From the NCBI RefSeq assembly GCF_021234875.1, contig NZ_JAJQVM010000008.1:62001-126000 (forward strand): 64,000 nt of DNA. The letters are read 5' to 3'. The position numbers and the translations under genes are program-made. The DNA is from Marinibactrum halimedae (lineage in GTDB: Bacteria > Pseudomonadota > Gammaproteobacteria > Pseudomonadales > Cellvibrionaceae). The notes beneath the pieces were generated by a model, which saw nothing but the letters and a program-made list of their open reading frames with translations, was not told the DNA's origin and did no database searches. Positions 50,944-59,560 of the stretch are shown here, piece after piece. The first letter of the stretch is position 1; each line of letters opens with the position of its first letter.

Positions 50944-52050
50944 TTATGAAGGGTTATTGGGTGCTTCAGCAGGAATGACAGGGACATCGTGTTGAACATC
51001 CCCATTTTGACCTCGGTGGCGTAAGAGGTGATCCATCAGTGTAATGGCCATCATGGCTTCTGCAATGGGGGTTGCTCGAATACCCACACAGGGGTCGTGT
51101 CGGCCTTTGGTGACCACTTCCACAGGGTTGCCGTATCGGTCAATGCTTTTTCCTGGAATATGCAAGCTGGAGGTGGGCTTTAGGGCAATACTGGCGATGA
51201 TGTCTTGCCCGGTAGAAATGCCTCCGAGTATTCCGCCAGCTTGATTGGATAAGAACCCTTCGGCGGTCATTTCATCTCGATGTTCGGTGCCAAGCTGAGA
51301 AACACACTCAAACCCTGCACCAATTTCTACGCCTTTTACTGCATTGATGCTCATTAAGCTGTGGGCGAGTTCGGCATCGAGCCTGTCGAAAATGGGTTCT
51401 CCTAATCCAGGCATGACGCCTTTGGCGACTACGGTGATTTTGGCGCCTACAGAGTTGCCCTTTAGAGCGGCCATGTAATCAGCCATGGCATCCACTTTGC
51501 TGGCGTCAGGGCAAAAGAACGGGTTGTTATCGATTTCATTGAAATCCACAGTGTCGATGGTAATCGGGCCTAATTGAGATAGATAGCCTTGTATCTCAAT
51601 GCCGTAATGAACGTGCAAATATTTTTTGGCGATGGCACCGGCGGCCACCCGCATGGCGGTTTCACGGGCGGAAGATCGACCACCCCCACGGTAATCTCGG
51701 ACACCGTATTTTTGCAGATAGGTGTAGTCCGCGTGCGCTGGGCGGAACTGATCTTTAATGTTGGAGTAATCTTTTGACCGTTGGTCGGTGTTTTCGATCA
51801 GTAAGCCAATGGGGGTGCCAGTCGTTTTGCCTTCAAACACCCCAGATAAGATTTTTACTTCGTCCGCTTCTCGTCGTTGAGTTGTAAACCGAGATTGGCC
51901 CGGTTTGCGGCGATCTAGGTCGTACTGCAAGTCGGCTTCTGACAGTTCCAGCCCCGGTGGGCAGCCATCGATAATGGCGCCTAAGGCAAGACCGTGACTC
52001 TCGCCAAAAGTGGTCACGGTAAATAATTTGCCAATGCTATTTCCAGACAT
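50944..52050 (-). CDS. aroC: Chorismate synthase
   Basis: Last step of the shikimate pathway, making chorismate from EPSP with reduced [39 protein letters not shown] and [24 protein letters not shown] are classical signatures. The ATG at 52050 starts the conserved MSGNSIG; six extra residues from 52068 are not conserved. 368 aa. Followed in the leftward direction by a spacer, with prmB upstream on the same strand. Confidence 0.98.
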   Translation of the reverse strand: MSGNSIGKLFTVTTFGESHGLALGAIIDGCPPGLELSEADLQYDLDRRKPGQSRFTTQRREADEVKILSGVFEGKTTGTPIGLLIENTDQRSKDYSNIKDQFRPAHADYTYLQKYGVRDYRGGGRSSARETAMRVAAGAIAKKYLHVHYGIEIQGYLSQLGPITIDTVDFNEIDNNPFFCPDASKVDAMADYMAALKGNSVGAKITVVAKGVMPGLGEPIFDRLDAELAHSLMSINAVKGVEIGAGFECVSQLGTEHRDEMTAEGFLSNQAGGILGGISTGQDIIASIALKPTSSLHIPGKSIDRYGNPVEVVTKGRHDPCVGIRATPIAEAMMAITLMDHLLRHRGQNGDVQHDVPVIPAEAPNNPS

Positions 52051-52156
52051 AAATTGCATTTCCATCATACAGCTGAGCGGGCTAAGTATTGCTCACGCTC
52101 ATTGGTTCATTTAATGACTTTTATTTTTGTACACACGTTTAGGTGACCGCTTCGAC

Positions 52157-53089
52157 TTAATTGAACTCGGCGGACAGATGATCATAACATTGTTGTAGCT
52201 GGTGTCGGCTCAGAATAAAAACGCCATGTCCACCTCGGCTGAATTCTGGCCAAATAAACGGCACTTCGGGTAAGAGTGCTTCTAAGGCTGGCCAGCTGTT
52301 TCCCACCTCACACACCAATAGCCCTTCTTCGGTGAGATGATCGTGAGCTTCTTTGAGTAAACGACGGGTAAAGTCTAAGCCATCATGGCCTGAGGCAAGC
52401 GCAATTTGTGGCTCCCAGTGAAATTCTTCTGGCATATCGGCAATGTCTTCAGCGTCTACATAAGGTGGGTTAGTGACGATGAGGTCGTAACGCTGGTTTT
52501 TTAAGTGCTCGAAGAGATCAGACTCGATGGCTTGTACTCGACCATCCAGCTCATGTTGATGAATATTTTGCCAGGCAACGTCCAGTGCTTCGGCTGAAAT
52601 GTCACTGAGGTCGATCCAGGCTTCTGGAAAGGCATAGGCGCAAGCAATGCCAATACAGCCACTGCCTGTACAGAGGTCTAATATGCGCTCTGGAGGGAGT
52701 CTCAACCACGGCTCAAATTGTTGGTCAATCAATTCGGCAATGGGGGAGCGAGGTACCAATACATGCTCGTTGACGGTAAAGGGCAGCCCACAAAACCAGC
52801 CAGTGCCTGTGAGGTAGGCCGCTGGCTTGCGAGTGTCGATACGATCTTGAATGAAGTTTAATGCTTGTTTGCGTTCGTCATGGGTAAGCCGAGTATCCAA
52901 AATGGTCGATACCAAGTCCCAGGGCAGAGAGGTAACATGCATCAATAACTGCAGGGCTTCATCCCAGGCATTGTCGGTGCCATGCCCGAAGAAGACTTGT
53001 TCTTGGGTAAATCGAGTGGCACCCCAGCGCACCCAGTCTTTTACGGTAATTAATTCTTCAAGAATGGCTTCTCGACGTTCTATAACCAT
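52157..53089 (-). CDS. prmB: Ribosomal protein L3 N5-glutamine methyltransferase PrmB
   Basis: SAM-dependent methyltransferase of a conserved Gln in ribosomal protein L3. The Rossmann motif is ILDLCTGSGCIGIACA and the catalytic Gln-binding motif is TNPPYVDAED. The N-terminal FFGHGTDNAWDEALQLL and VLVPRSPIAELI separate PrmB from PrmC. I start at 53089 (311 aa) because ten further residues back to 53119 are not expected and lack a ribosome binding site; the call of start is moderate. Genes prmB and aroC are often adjacent in this group, as here. Confidence 0.94.
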   Translation of the reverse strand: MVIERREAILEELITVKDWVRWGATRFTQEQVFFGHGTDNAWDEALQLLMHVTSLPWDLVSTILDTRLTHDERKQALNFIQDRIDTRKPAAYLTGTGWFCGLPFTVNEHVLVPRSPIAELIDQQFEPWLRLPPERILDLCTGSGCIGIACAYAFPEAWIDLSDISAEALDVAWQNIHQHELDGRVQAIESDLFEHLKNQRYDLIVTNPPYVDAEDIADMPEEFHWEPQIALASGHDGLDFTRRLLKEAHDHLTEEGLLVCEVGNSWPALEALLPEVPFIWPEFSRGGHGVFILSRHQLQQCYDHLSAEFN

Positions 53090-53241
53090 ACTTCGATTGC
53101 TCTTTGTTACTAAATACATTAAGTGAATAGTGTTGCAGTACTGAATCTGTCTCAGTTTATGGCGCGCTAGTGTAGAGGATTACACCTTGTGAAAGAACCT
53201 GAGAACGAATCAGAGTGCGAATCAAGGTACGATGTTTCAAT

Positions 53242-54237
53242 TTACTGGATACGCAGCACCCAAAGGTTGATGTCGGGAATGGGCTCTAAATGGGTTTCGA
53301 GTTCGGCATGAATTCTGGGTTGAAGGTTACCAATGCCGTGGGCTTTTAACCTTGAGGTGTTAACGCCCTGTTCTTCCAAAGCGGTCATGGTTTTCTTGGC
53401 AAGCTCAGTTGAGGCGTTGATGTTGTCTTCAAGCTTCTTACTACGATAATCGCTGCTCACAATGACGATGTTTAATGTTGGTGCCTGTTTGAGTGCTCGT
53501 GCCAAGATTTTAATAAATTCGTTACTGATATTGGCTTCTGTCCCGTCAAGTGAAAGCGGCACACGAATATGCCCTTGTTCTTTCAAATAAGTTTCTAAAG
53601 TTTCGGCTTGGGGAAGCAAAGAGGAGGTAGATGTGAGTGTGCTGGTGAACTCGTCCACAAGTAAGTAACTGCGACGGTTGCCCCGAGTCACTCCATACAG
53701 CGCGATAAATGTTGTCGCAGACTCAGAACGAAGTTGTACCGCAGCGTAGTGCTGGTATTGTTCCAGGCCATACAAGCTGCGTTGACCAAAGTGGTCATTT
53801 GCCCACGTTCCGCTGCTGCCGCAATTGTGCCCTTTACAGCGGTAGAGTGGGTCAGCATTATGGTCTTGCAAGTAGGTCAAACAGTCACTGAATACATTGC
53901 CGATGTCCCGAACGTTATTTAATTCGTATACCGTTCTTGTTAAAACACCGGTGAGTTTTTCACTTCTCTCGGTTTGCCAGCGACCATTAACGTTCATCAT
54001 TGGTCCAAGAGCGAGTTCGTATACGCCTGTTTTTTCAACCTTATCGGTAACTTTGTGGTCACTCATGGGTAAGGAAAGCGTAGCTTGTGCAGCCAAAGAT
54101 GTAGACGCCATAGCTGACGTTACAAGGGCCATTATGAGAGTGAGTGCCTGCAAACACTGTGATAAACCATAGCGTTTTTGCTCTGTCGTAATTGTGTGTT
54201 TAATGTTGTTATTGTTTTTTGTTGTGAAGATATTCAC
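53242..54237 (-). CDS. DUF4892-type exported protein
   Basis: 331 aa with a long basic N-terminus and a signal segment ending near LAA (about residue 50). The region VYELALGPMMNVNGRWQTERSEKLTGVLTRTVYEL and the cysteine pair around CLTYL ... YRCKGHNCGSSGTWAN fit DUF4892, a family of secreted proteins in pseudomonads and relatives. The C-terminal 100 residues (LNIVIVSSDYRSKKLEDNINASTELAKKTM) recall an OmpA-like fold. GTG start after GAGGAG. Role unknown; cell-envelope linked. Confidence 0.78.
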   Translation of the reverse strand: MNIFTTKNNNNIKHTITTEQKRYGLSQCLQALTLIMALVTSAMASTSLAAQATLSLPMSDHKVTDKVEKTGVYELALGPMMNVNGRWQTERSEKLTGVLTRTVYELNNVRDIGNVFSDCLTYLQDHNADPLYRCKGHNCGSSGTWANDHFGQRSLYGLEQYQHYAAVQLRSESATTFIALYGVTRGNRRSYLLVDEFTSTLTSTSSLLPQAETLETYLKEQGHIRVPLSLDGTEANISNEFIKILARALKQAPTLNIVIVSSDYRSKKLEDNINASTELAKKTMTALEEQGVNTSRLKAHGIGNLQPRIHAELETHLEPIPDINLWVLRIQ

Positions 54238-54294
54238 CCTTTCTCCTCGTCAACGTCTTATTCGTTGGTTCTGTATGTATGGAATCGTATCTAT

Positions 54295-55164
54295 TTACGT
54301 GAGCTCCTCGGCACGTAGGTTAGAGTTTATTAGCTCTGCGATTGCCTTGCTGGCGTCTTCCATGTGTAAGTGATGCCCGCCTTGCATGGTCTTCAAATGA
54401 ATTTCCGGGTAATAGGCGAGCTCTTCTTTTGTTTTTGGGTACAAATCCATTAAACCCCCTTCGGCCAGTATCAGTGTAATAGGTGCTGTTACCGCTTTTA
54501 CAAAGGCATGGATATGATCTCGTGATAGTTTGATCGCTGAAGGCAATTGAAGTTTTTGATCGGCACACCAATACGCTCCTTTGGGTGATACTTTTAAACC
54601 TCGTTCTGCCAAGTGCTCGGCGGCGCTTTTACTGATTGGAAAAGACGCTTGCGCTCGGGCTGTAATTGCCTGCTCTCTGGTTGGAAATAACGATGGGCTG
54701 CGATGCTCAATATTGCGTAAGCTGCGAATGGCGGTAGCGAGAAAATCAGGTGCTTCAGACGGATTTTTGTGTTCTGGCCAAATGGCGTCAATAAGCCAAA
54801 GATGCTCAATTCGCTCTGGAAAGGTACCAGCCGAGAGGGTTGAAATCATCGCGCCACGAGAATGTCCTAGCAGCCCAAATGAATTCCACCCCAATTGATC
54901 GGCAATAGAAAAGACATCGGCGACATCATCCCACAGGTGGTAGGGCCTCAGGCTGTGTCTGTGATCGCTCTGGCCATGACCGGCAAGGTCAATTGCAATA
55001 ATGTGCGCTTGAATCAGAGGCGCTAAGACGTTAAAACTTCCGGCATTATCCAGCCACCCATGCAATGCGAGAATTTTATTGGGGTAATGGCTTCCCCATT
55101 GCTTGGCTTTGAGAGTGAGTTCACCGAGTGAGAATGCTAAGTCAGGGTTGATGTTTGGATTCAT
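54295..55164 (-). CDS. Alpha/beta hydrolase
   Basis: 289 aa alpha/beta-hydrolase fold: oxyanion region ALHGWLDNAGSFNVLAPLI, nucleophile Ser in LLGHSRGAM, and catalytic His in GGHHLHMED. LAGHGQSDHRH is the typical loop. The substrate cannot be deduced; esterases of this subtype act on small esters or lipids. It lies 57 bp upstream of the DUF4892 gene on the same strand and may share its transcript. Confidence 0.9.
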   Translation of the reverse strand: MNPNINPDLAFSLGELTLKAKQWGSHYPNKILALHGWLDNAGSFNVLAPLIQAHIIAIDLAGHGQSDHRHSLRPYHLWDDVADVFSIADQLGWNSFGLLGHSRGAMISTLSAGTFPERIEHLWLIDAIWPEHKNPSEAPDFLATAIRSLRNIEHRSPSLFPTREQAITARAQASFPISKSAAEHLAERGLKVSPKGAYWCADQKLQLPSAIKLSRDHIHAFVKAVTAPITLILAEGGLMDLYPKTKEELAYYPEIHLKTMQGGHHLHMEDASKAIAELINSNLRAEELT

Positions 55165-55325
55165 TGTTTTCGAAGTTGGCTAATGTATGTGAATAGTAAC
55201 TAACTTAATGTTCACTAATTTTTTTGACGTTATGACAGAGTACAATCATGCACAGTCTAGTTGGGTTGTGTAATTAGTGATCTTATTTCCAGAAGTTGTC
55301 TGGTGTATTTATCGTAACTGTACTT

Positions 55326-55352
55326 TATTGAGATACCTTTGTATTGAGATAC
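55326..55352. repeat. Short direct repeat before the phosphotransferase start
   Basis: TATTGAGATAC occurs at 55326-55336 and 55342-55352, spaced by one 16-base period, just before the GTG start codon. Confidence 0.6.
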
Positions 55353-55356
55353 GAGC

Positions 55357-56355
55357 GTGGCTGTAAAATTAATCCTTTCTAAAGATGAGCTGGAGAAGGC
55401 AAAAGTAACTACGTTGCATACGTTATGGAGTGGTTACGGCGCTTTGGATCGGCTAACTCTGAGTGATGACTCATCCGTTATAGTTAAACGTATTTCTCCC
55501 CCAAAAGAGGTAAAACACCCTCGAGGTTGGGGCGGCGGGTTATCTCATGCAAGAAAACTGAAGAGCTACGAGGTTGAACGTTACTGGTATCAGCATTGGT
55601 CTGTACAGTGTGATGATCGGTGTCGTGTGCCGAGGTGCTATGAGGTTGGTAATCATTTCTTTGGAGAGGGCAGGCCTTCTGATCTTTTGGTGTTGGAAGA
55701 TTTAGACGCACAAGGGTTTTATTTACGTCTAGCCGAGGCGGATGCCAGCGCAGTATTACCGTGTGTTCAGTGGTTGGCTCATTTTCATGCACGCTTTCTT
55801 GGTGCTTCTCCGGTTGGTTTATGGGGAAAAGGGACGTATTGGCATTTAGAGACGCGTCCAGATGAATGGGCGGCCATGCCTGAAGGTTTGTTAAAAGACG
55901 CTGCACAAGCCATTGATTCAACCCTGCACAACGCGAAATACAAAACATTGGTTCATGGTGATGCGAAGCTAGCCAATTTTTGTGTATCGGAAAGTGGTAC
56001 GGTGGCAGCCGTTGATTTTCAATATGTTGGAGCCGGTGTTGGGGTTCAGGACCTTATCTACCTGATTGGCAGCATGTCGAAGGGCTTCCCCGAAGAGGCT
56101 GTCGTAGAGCAATTAATTGATGCGTATTTTGATGCTCTGAAAAGTGCTATGGGTGCATATCATCCACATATCTGTTCTGGTGAAGCGGCGGATGATATTG
56201 AAATAGTGGATGAGATAGTAAAAGAATGGCGACAATTATTGCCATTAGCGTGGGCTGATTTTGAACGATTTTTGGCAGGGTGGATGCCTACACATCATAA
56301 AAGGACCGATTTCAGTCGCCGTCAAACACAGTTGGCTTTAGAAAAAATAAAATAA
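55357..56355 (+). CDS. Aminoglycoside-phosphotransferase/choline-kinase-like protein
   Basis: 332 aa with a protein-kinase-like APH/CHK fold. The catalytic loop is LVHGDAKLANFCVSE and the metal-binding Asp is in AAVDFQYVGAGVGVQDLIYLIG; DLLVLEDLDAQGFYLRL forms the hinge. Close relatives act on small alcohols or remain uncharacterised, so calling it an antibiotic resistance gene would be unjustified. GTG start at 55357 with a weak ribosome binding site. It is divergent from the hydrolase gene and is followed by the sponge RNA gene. Confidence 0.85.
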   Translation: MAVKLILSKDELEKAKVTTLHTLWSGYGALDRLTLSDDSSVIVKRISPPKEVKHPRGWGGGLSHARKLKSYEVERYWYQHWSVQCDDRCRVPRCYEVGNHFFGEGRPSDLLVLEDLDAQGFYLRLAEADASAVLPCVQWLAHFHARFLGASPVGLWGKGTYWHLETRPDEWAAMPEGLLKDAAQAIDSTLHNAKYKTLVHGDAKLANFCVSESGTVAAVDFQYVGAGVGVQDLIYLIGSMSKGFPEEAVVEQLIDAYFDALKSAMGAYHPHICSGEAADDIEIVDEIVKEWRQLLPLAWADFERFLAGWMPTHHKRTDFSRRQTQLALEKIK

Positions 56356-56443
56356 ATCAAAGAGCTACTCAATATAAGGTGAGATTTTCTTGATGGGCGA
56401 GTATTAACGCTCCATGTTTATTCTGCCGAGATTACTGAAGACT

Positions 56444-56461
56444 TGTGAGATATTTCCTACA
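56444..56461. promoter_or_regulatory. GacA/UvrY-type box upstream of the sponge RNA
   Basis: TGTGAG-ATATTT-CCTACA fits the known GacA/UvrY recognition pattern TGTAAG-N6-CTTACA with one mismatch per half and exact spacing. A further CCTACA half-site is found 22 bases downstream (56478-56483). Location about 65 bp before the predicted transcription start is compatible with activation. Confidence 0.7.
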
Positions 56462-56504
56462 AAACTCTCCGGCATGTCCTACATACACACTGTGCGTGTT
56501 TCGA

Positions 56505-56510
56505 CATAAT
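56505..56510 (+). promoter_or_regulatory. Predicted -10 element of the sponge RNA
   Basis: CATAAT (5 of 6 match to TATAAT) would place the start near 56517. The -35 region is poor (CATACA at 17-base spacing), as expected for an activator-dependent promoter. Confidence 0.5.
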
Positions 56511-56516
56511 GATTAC

Positions 56517-57218
56517 CAAGTTGAGGGGTTACAGGAAGCAACCCACAAAACTGACACCCAACACCAAGGATTGGTGAAAATCAGGGATGGCCTCACGGAA
56601 GATCTTCAGGGAAGGCACGACAGGAGTCGAAAGGAAGGCAACACGGAGTGCTTGATGATTAGGGATGACAATCGAACAGGATGTTCAGGTTTACAGGTTG
56701 ATAAGGATATCGAAGTAGACAGGAAAAGGATTCAAGGATGAGGATGCACGGATAGCATCAAGGGAAAGGGATAAGCACACGGAGTTCGGAAAGGTGTCTA
56801 GACCAGGGTTGGTTTTGTAGAGCTAGGATGCTCCTAAATGAATTGTCGCAGGAGCGGTGGAAAGGCAAGGAATGTCGGGACACAATTACCAAGGACAAGG
56901 AGCAAGGTAAAGCGCTAAGGGATTAGCGAAGGAATTCAGTTTACGGATAAACTCACTAACAGGACGTTGCTTAAGGAATAACTTGGCAGGATGCGACAAG
57001 GATGAATTCACACTGGCGTATTTTCCAATGGATTGGAAAGGATAGGGATAGCTGCAAGGGATAGGTGAGACCACGAAGGTCGAAGTGTCAGCATCAATAG
57101 TGCGGGATAGCACAAGGATAAAATGCTAGGAGGCAATAAGGAAAGTTACCGACCAAGCAAGGTCAAGGGATGCAACAAATTCAGAAAAGCCGCAGTGGGA
57201 AACCACTGCGGCTTTTTT
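56517..57218 (+). ncRNA. Very long CsrB/RsmZ-like regulatory RNA, CsrA sponge candidate
   Basis: About 700 nt with about 45 GGA triplets on this strand and only two on the other, read by eye. Many lie in loops of perfect small hairpins: CACCA-AGGAT-TGGTG (56562), CGAC-AGGA-GTCG (56618), GATA-AGGA-TATC (56700), CGCTAA-GGGA-TTAGCG (56913), TTTCCAA-TGGA-TTGGAAA (57022) and GTGC-GGGATA-GCAC (57100). CsrA/RsmA dimers bind such sites, so this RNA would titrate CsrA. CsrB of E. coli is about 369 nt with roughly 20 GGA motifs. The upstream GacA/UvrY box and final terminator complete a transcription unit. No frame here resembles a protein. The csrA gene is not in the window. Confidence 0.85.
57185..57218 (+). 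terminator. Rho-independent terminator of the sponge RNA
   Basis: AAAAGCCGCAGTGG (57185-57198), loop GAAA, CCACTGCGGCTTTT (57203-57216), T to 57218. A 14-bp perfect stem. Confidence 0.95.
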
Positions 57219-57255
57219 CGTTTAAATATCTTAGGTGTTTGCCTAGGTTTTGTGG

Positions 57256-57287
57256 CTAATTGGTTCTATAGTCAATTGGTTCTATGG
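57256..57287. repeat. Imperfect tandem repeat, 16-bp unit, beside sixA
   Basis: CTAATTGGTTCTATAG (57256-57271) and TCAATTGGTTCTATGG (57272-57287), with a third partial copy (TTAATTGGGTTG) running into the last codons of sixA. Confidence 0.75.
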
Positions 57288-57761
57288 TTAATTGGGTTGA
57301 TGAAGCCACATTAAGTTACTGCAACCCGGCGCTAGAAAGTCAAACTCCAAACAGGCCAACGCACTGGTCCCCATTCGATAAGCACCTGGCTCAAGTCCTG
57401 CCAGACTGTCCACTAAGGTGCCTACCAGTGGTTGATGGCTGACTAAGATAATTTGGCGAGTGGGGTCAGTATGCATTGCCTCCTCTAACGCCTTGAGAAG
57501 AACCCTTAAGTTACCGTCGGGCACGAGCAGTGGAGATGTATGTGATTGTGCTAGGGAGGGCACATGTTGTGTCACGATTTCCGCTGTTTGCTGAGCCCGG
57601 ATATAAGGGCTTGCCCATAGCTCTGAGATATCTCCAAGCACTTCTTGATAGCGCTCTAATAATGCGCTTGTTTCTACTCTTCCTCTTTCTGTCAGGCGAC
57701 GCTGTGCATCTGTAGCAGCGTGAGCCTCTGCTTCGCCGTGCCTCATAATGAAAAGTTTCAT
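57288..57761 (-). CDS. sixA: Phosphohistidine phosphatase SixA
   Basis: A histidine-phosphatase-fold enzyme that removes phosphate from phosphohistidine of phosphotransfer proteins such as ArcB or NPr. The catalytic LFIMRHGEAEAH (H8) and LVSHQPLVGTLVDSL at the C-terminus fit SixA; 157 aa is normal. The ATG at 57761 has AAGGTG six bases upstream; the frame from 57770 is not supported. Probably last gene of gpsA-DUF4389-sixA. Confidence 0.92.
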   Translation of the reverse strand: MKLFIMRHGEAEAHAATDAQRRLTERGRVETSALLERYQEVLGDISELWASPYIRAQQTAEIVTQHVPSLAQSHTSPLLVPDGNLRVLLKALEEAMHTDPTRQIILVSHQPLVGTLVDSLAGLEPGAYRMGTSALACLEFDFLAPGCSNLMWLHQPN

Positions 57762-57877
57762 ACCATTCACCTTAAAAACTCGCCTGAGAGAATCTGTTAT
57801 TGATCTTGCTATGCCAAACGTAATGGTTAGATGTTAGCAGTCTTCATGGCCACTCTGAACGTTCTTGGTCTTAGGCT

Positions 57878-58219
57878 TCAGTGTAAGAAGTTATTGAGTG
57901 ACCAATTTGGAACCTTTTCACGAGAGCTCACATTTTCTTCAGGCCATTCATCGAATGGATAGGGCTTTTGTTCGGACTGATAAGTTAAAAAAGCCAGTGC
58001 TTGATAAATGTATTGGCTCAGTTGACCACCGAATACCGTTAATGTAGTGCTGGGTTTTCCGGTAAAAAGAGAAAATAAAAACTGCAACGCAATAACACCA
58101 CTGATGACAATGCTGGCAATTTGTAAAATCCCTAAAAAGAGCAGCATAAAAATTAATCGAAGCCATGGCTTACTCGATAAAAGGTTGTGCTTAATAGTGG
58201 AGTCAGTCGATGTATTCAT
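57878..58219 (-). CDS. DUF4389 membrane protein
   Basis: 113 aa with a hydrophobic N-terminal half (LRLIFMLLFLGILQIASIVISGVIALQFLFSLFTGKP) giving one or two membrane helices, then FGGQLSQYIYQALAFLTYQSEQKPYPFDEWP, the diagnostic end of DUF4389. Function unknown. It lies 20 bp downstream of gpsA on the same strand, as in pseudomonads. Confidence 0.9.
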   Translation of the reverse strand: MNTSTDSTIKHNLLSSKPWLRLIFMLLFLGILQIASIVISGVIALQFLFSLFTGKPSTTLTVFGGQLSQYIYQALAFLTYQSEQKPYPFDEWPEENVSSREKVPNWSLNNFLH

Positions 58220-58239
58220 GAGGACCTATTTCTGTGAAA

Positions 58240-59283
58240 TTATAATGAGGTTGAAGGTTCATTTGAGAGTTTTCCACTGAACTCGACGTCATAGTTTTGT
58301 TCACCTTGCATTAATTGTTGGGCGACTTCAATGACGGGGCGGGACTCAAATAAGATAGCGTATAATCCTGTGGCCAACGGCATATAGACATTTAATGACT
58401 CCGCCTTTTCTTTAACGAGTTTTACGGTATTTACCCCTTCTGCTACTTGACCTATATCAGTGATCGCTTCATTTAAACTTTTACCAGAACCTACCGCATA
58501 GCCCACACGATAATTCCGGCTTAAATCAGAAGTGCACGTTAAAATTAAATCACCCATTCCCGCAAGCCCCAAAAATGTCATTGGGTTTGCACCGAGGACT
58601 TGGGCAAGTCGGCTCATTTCCGCCAAACTGCGAGTTAATAACATTGCTTGAGTGTTGTGGCCAGTACCCAGTGCCGCAGCCATGCCACAGACAATGGCAT
58701 AAATGTTTTTAAGGGCGCCTCCTAATTCAACACCATAACGATCATGATTGGCATAAACCCGAAAAGTGCCCGAGCTTAAGGCTTTTTGGGTGAGTGTAAT
58801 CAATGCGTCGTATTCACTGGCGATGACGGTGCCTGTTTGTTGGTTCACAACAATCTCTTTTGCGAAGTTGGGGCCGCTGAGTACGCCAATCGGGTGATCG
58901 GGTAATTCTTGCTCCAGTACTTGGCTCATCAATGTGAAGTTTTCAGGTTCAATACCTTTTGCTGTACTAATAACACCCGTGTCTTTTGATAAATAAGGTT
59001 GAATCAATTTAACCACTGAACGAAATGACTGGCTTGGAATAGAGACAAACACCAATGCAGCATCGGTAATGGCAGTTTGTAAGTCGTGGGTGATGGTTAA
59101 CATTTCATGCAGCGGGAAGCCGGGAAGATAAAAAGGGTTTTCTCGGAGTGCCTGGCATTGTTTAGCACGTTCTTCATTACGCATCCATTGATAGACGGTA
59201 TTTCCATTGGTGGCGGCCATATTGGCAATGGCGGTGCCAAAGCTGCCGCCGCCGAGTACTGCAATTTTGTTAGGGTTTGTCAT
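58240..59283 (-). CDS. gpsA: Glycerol-3-phosphate dehydrogenase [NAD(P)+]
   Basis: Makes sn-glycerol 3-phosphate from dihydroxyacetone phosphate for phospholipid synthesis. N-terminal [13 protein letters not shown] binds NAD(P); [19 protein letters not shown] and [23 protein letters not shown] contain the catalytic and substrate-binding residues. 347 aa, standard. First in the gpsA-DUF4389-sixA transcript. Confidence 0.97.
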   Translation of the reverse strand: MTNPNKIAVLGGGSFGTAIANMAATNGNTVYQWMRNEERAKQCQALRENPFYLPGFPLHEMLTITHDLQTAITDAALVFVSIPSQSFRSVVKLIQPYLSKDTGVISTAKGIEPENFTLMSQVLEQELPDHPIGVLSGPNFAKEIVVNQQTGTVIASEYDALITLTQKALSSGTFRVYANHDRYGVELGGALKNIYAIVCGMAAALGTGHNTQAMLLTRSLAEMSRLAQVLGANPMTFLGLAGMGDLILTCTSDLSRNYRVGYAVGSGKSLNEAITDIGQVAEGVNTVKLVKEKAESLNVYMPLATGLYAILFESRPVIEVAQQLMQGEQNYDVEFSGKLSNEPSTSL

Positions 59284-59469
59284 TCGAAGCTCGATTTATG
59301 ATTAAACTGAGTGCATCTTGATCGTTATATTGTTGTACTTGTCGTGATTCACTGACTTATGGGCAAGCATAGACGTTACGTTAATGGGTATTTAGGGGTG
59401 TTCTTCCCGATTTCAATTGTCTAGGCGTTTTGAGGAGAATTTCCTGTATTGGGATGAAATGTAAAATAA

Positions 59470-59496
59470 AAAAGGCGGCATTTTTTGCCGCCTTTT
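59470..59496 (-). terminator. Terminator of the RND operon
   Basis: AAAAGGCGGCA (59470-59480), loop TTTTT, TGCCGCCTTTT (59486-59496). On the minus strand a T-rich tail continues, so it ends the transporter transcript 65 bases after its stop. Confidence 0.85.
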
Positions 59497-59560
59497 CAAT
59501 AAGTGCCAATTCCGGTAAAAGCTAATTTAGATAAAAGCCAGTTTAGAATAGGGATAGACG

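Noticed and set aside
55357-56355. Antibiotic-resistance aminoglycoside kinase
   Set aside because: The fold motif is shared by choline-kinase-like and many uncharacterised enzymes; no mobile-element context supports resistance.
56445-56741. 98-codon plus-strand frame in the sponge RNA region
   Set aside because: No ribosome binding site, Arg/Gly/Asp-rich composition explained by the GGA repeats, and it starts inside the GacA/UvrY box.
56886-57113. 75-codon minus-strand frame in the sponge RNA region
   Set aside because: It is the complement of the GGA-rich tract (Pro/Ser-rich from TCC repeats) without start signals.
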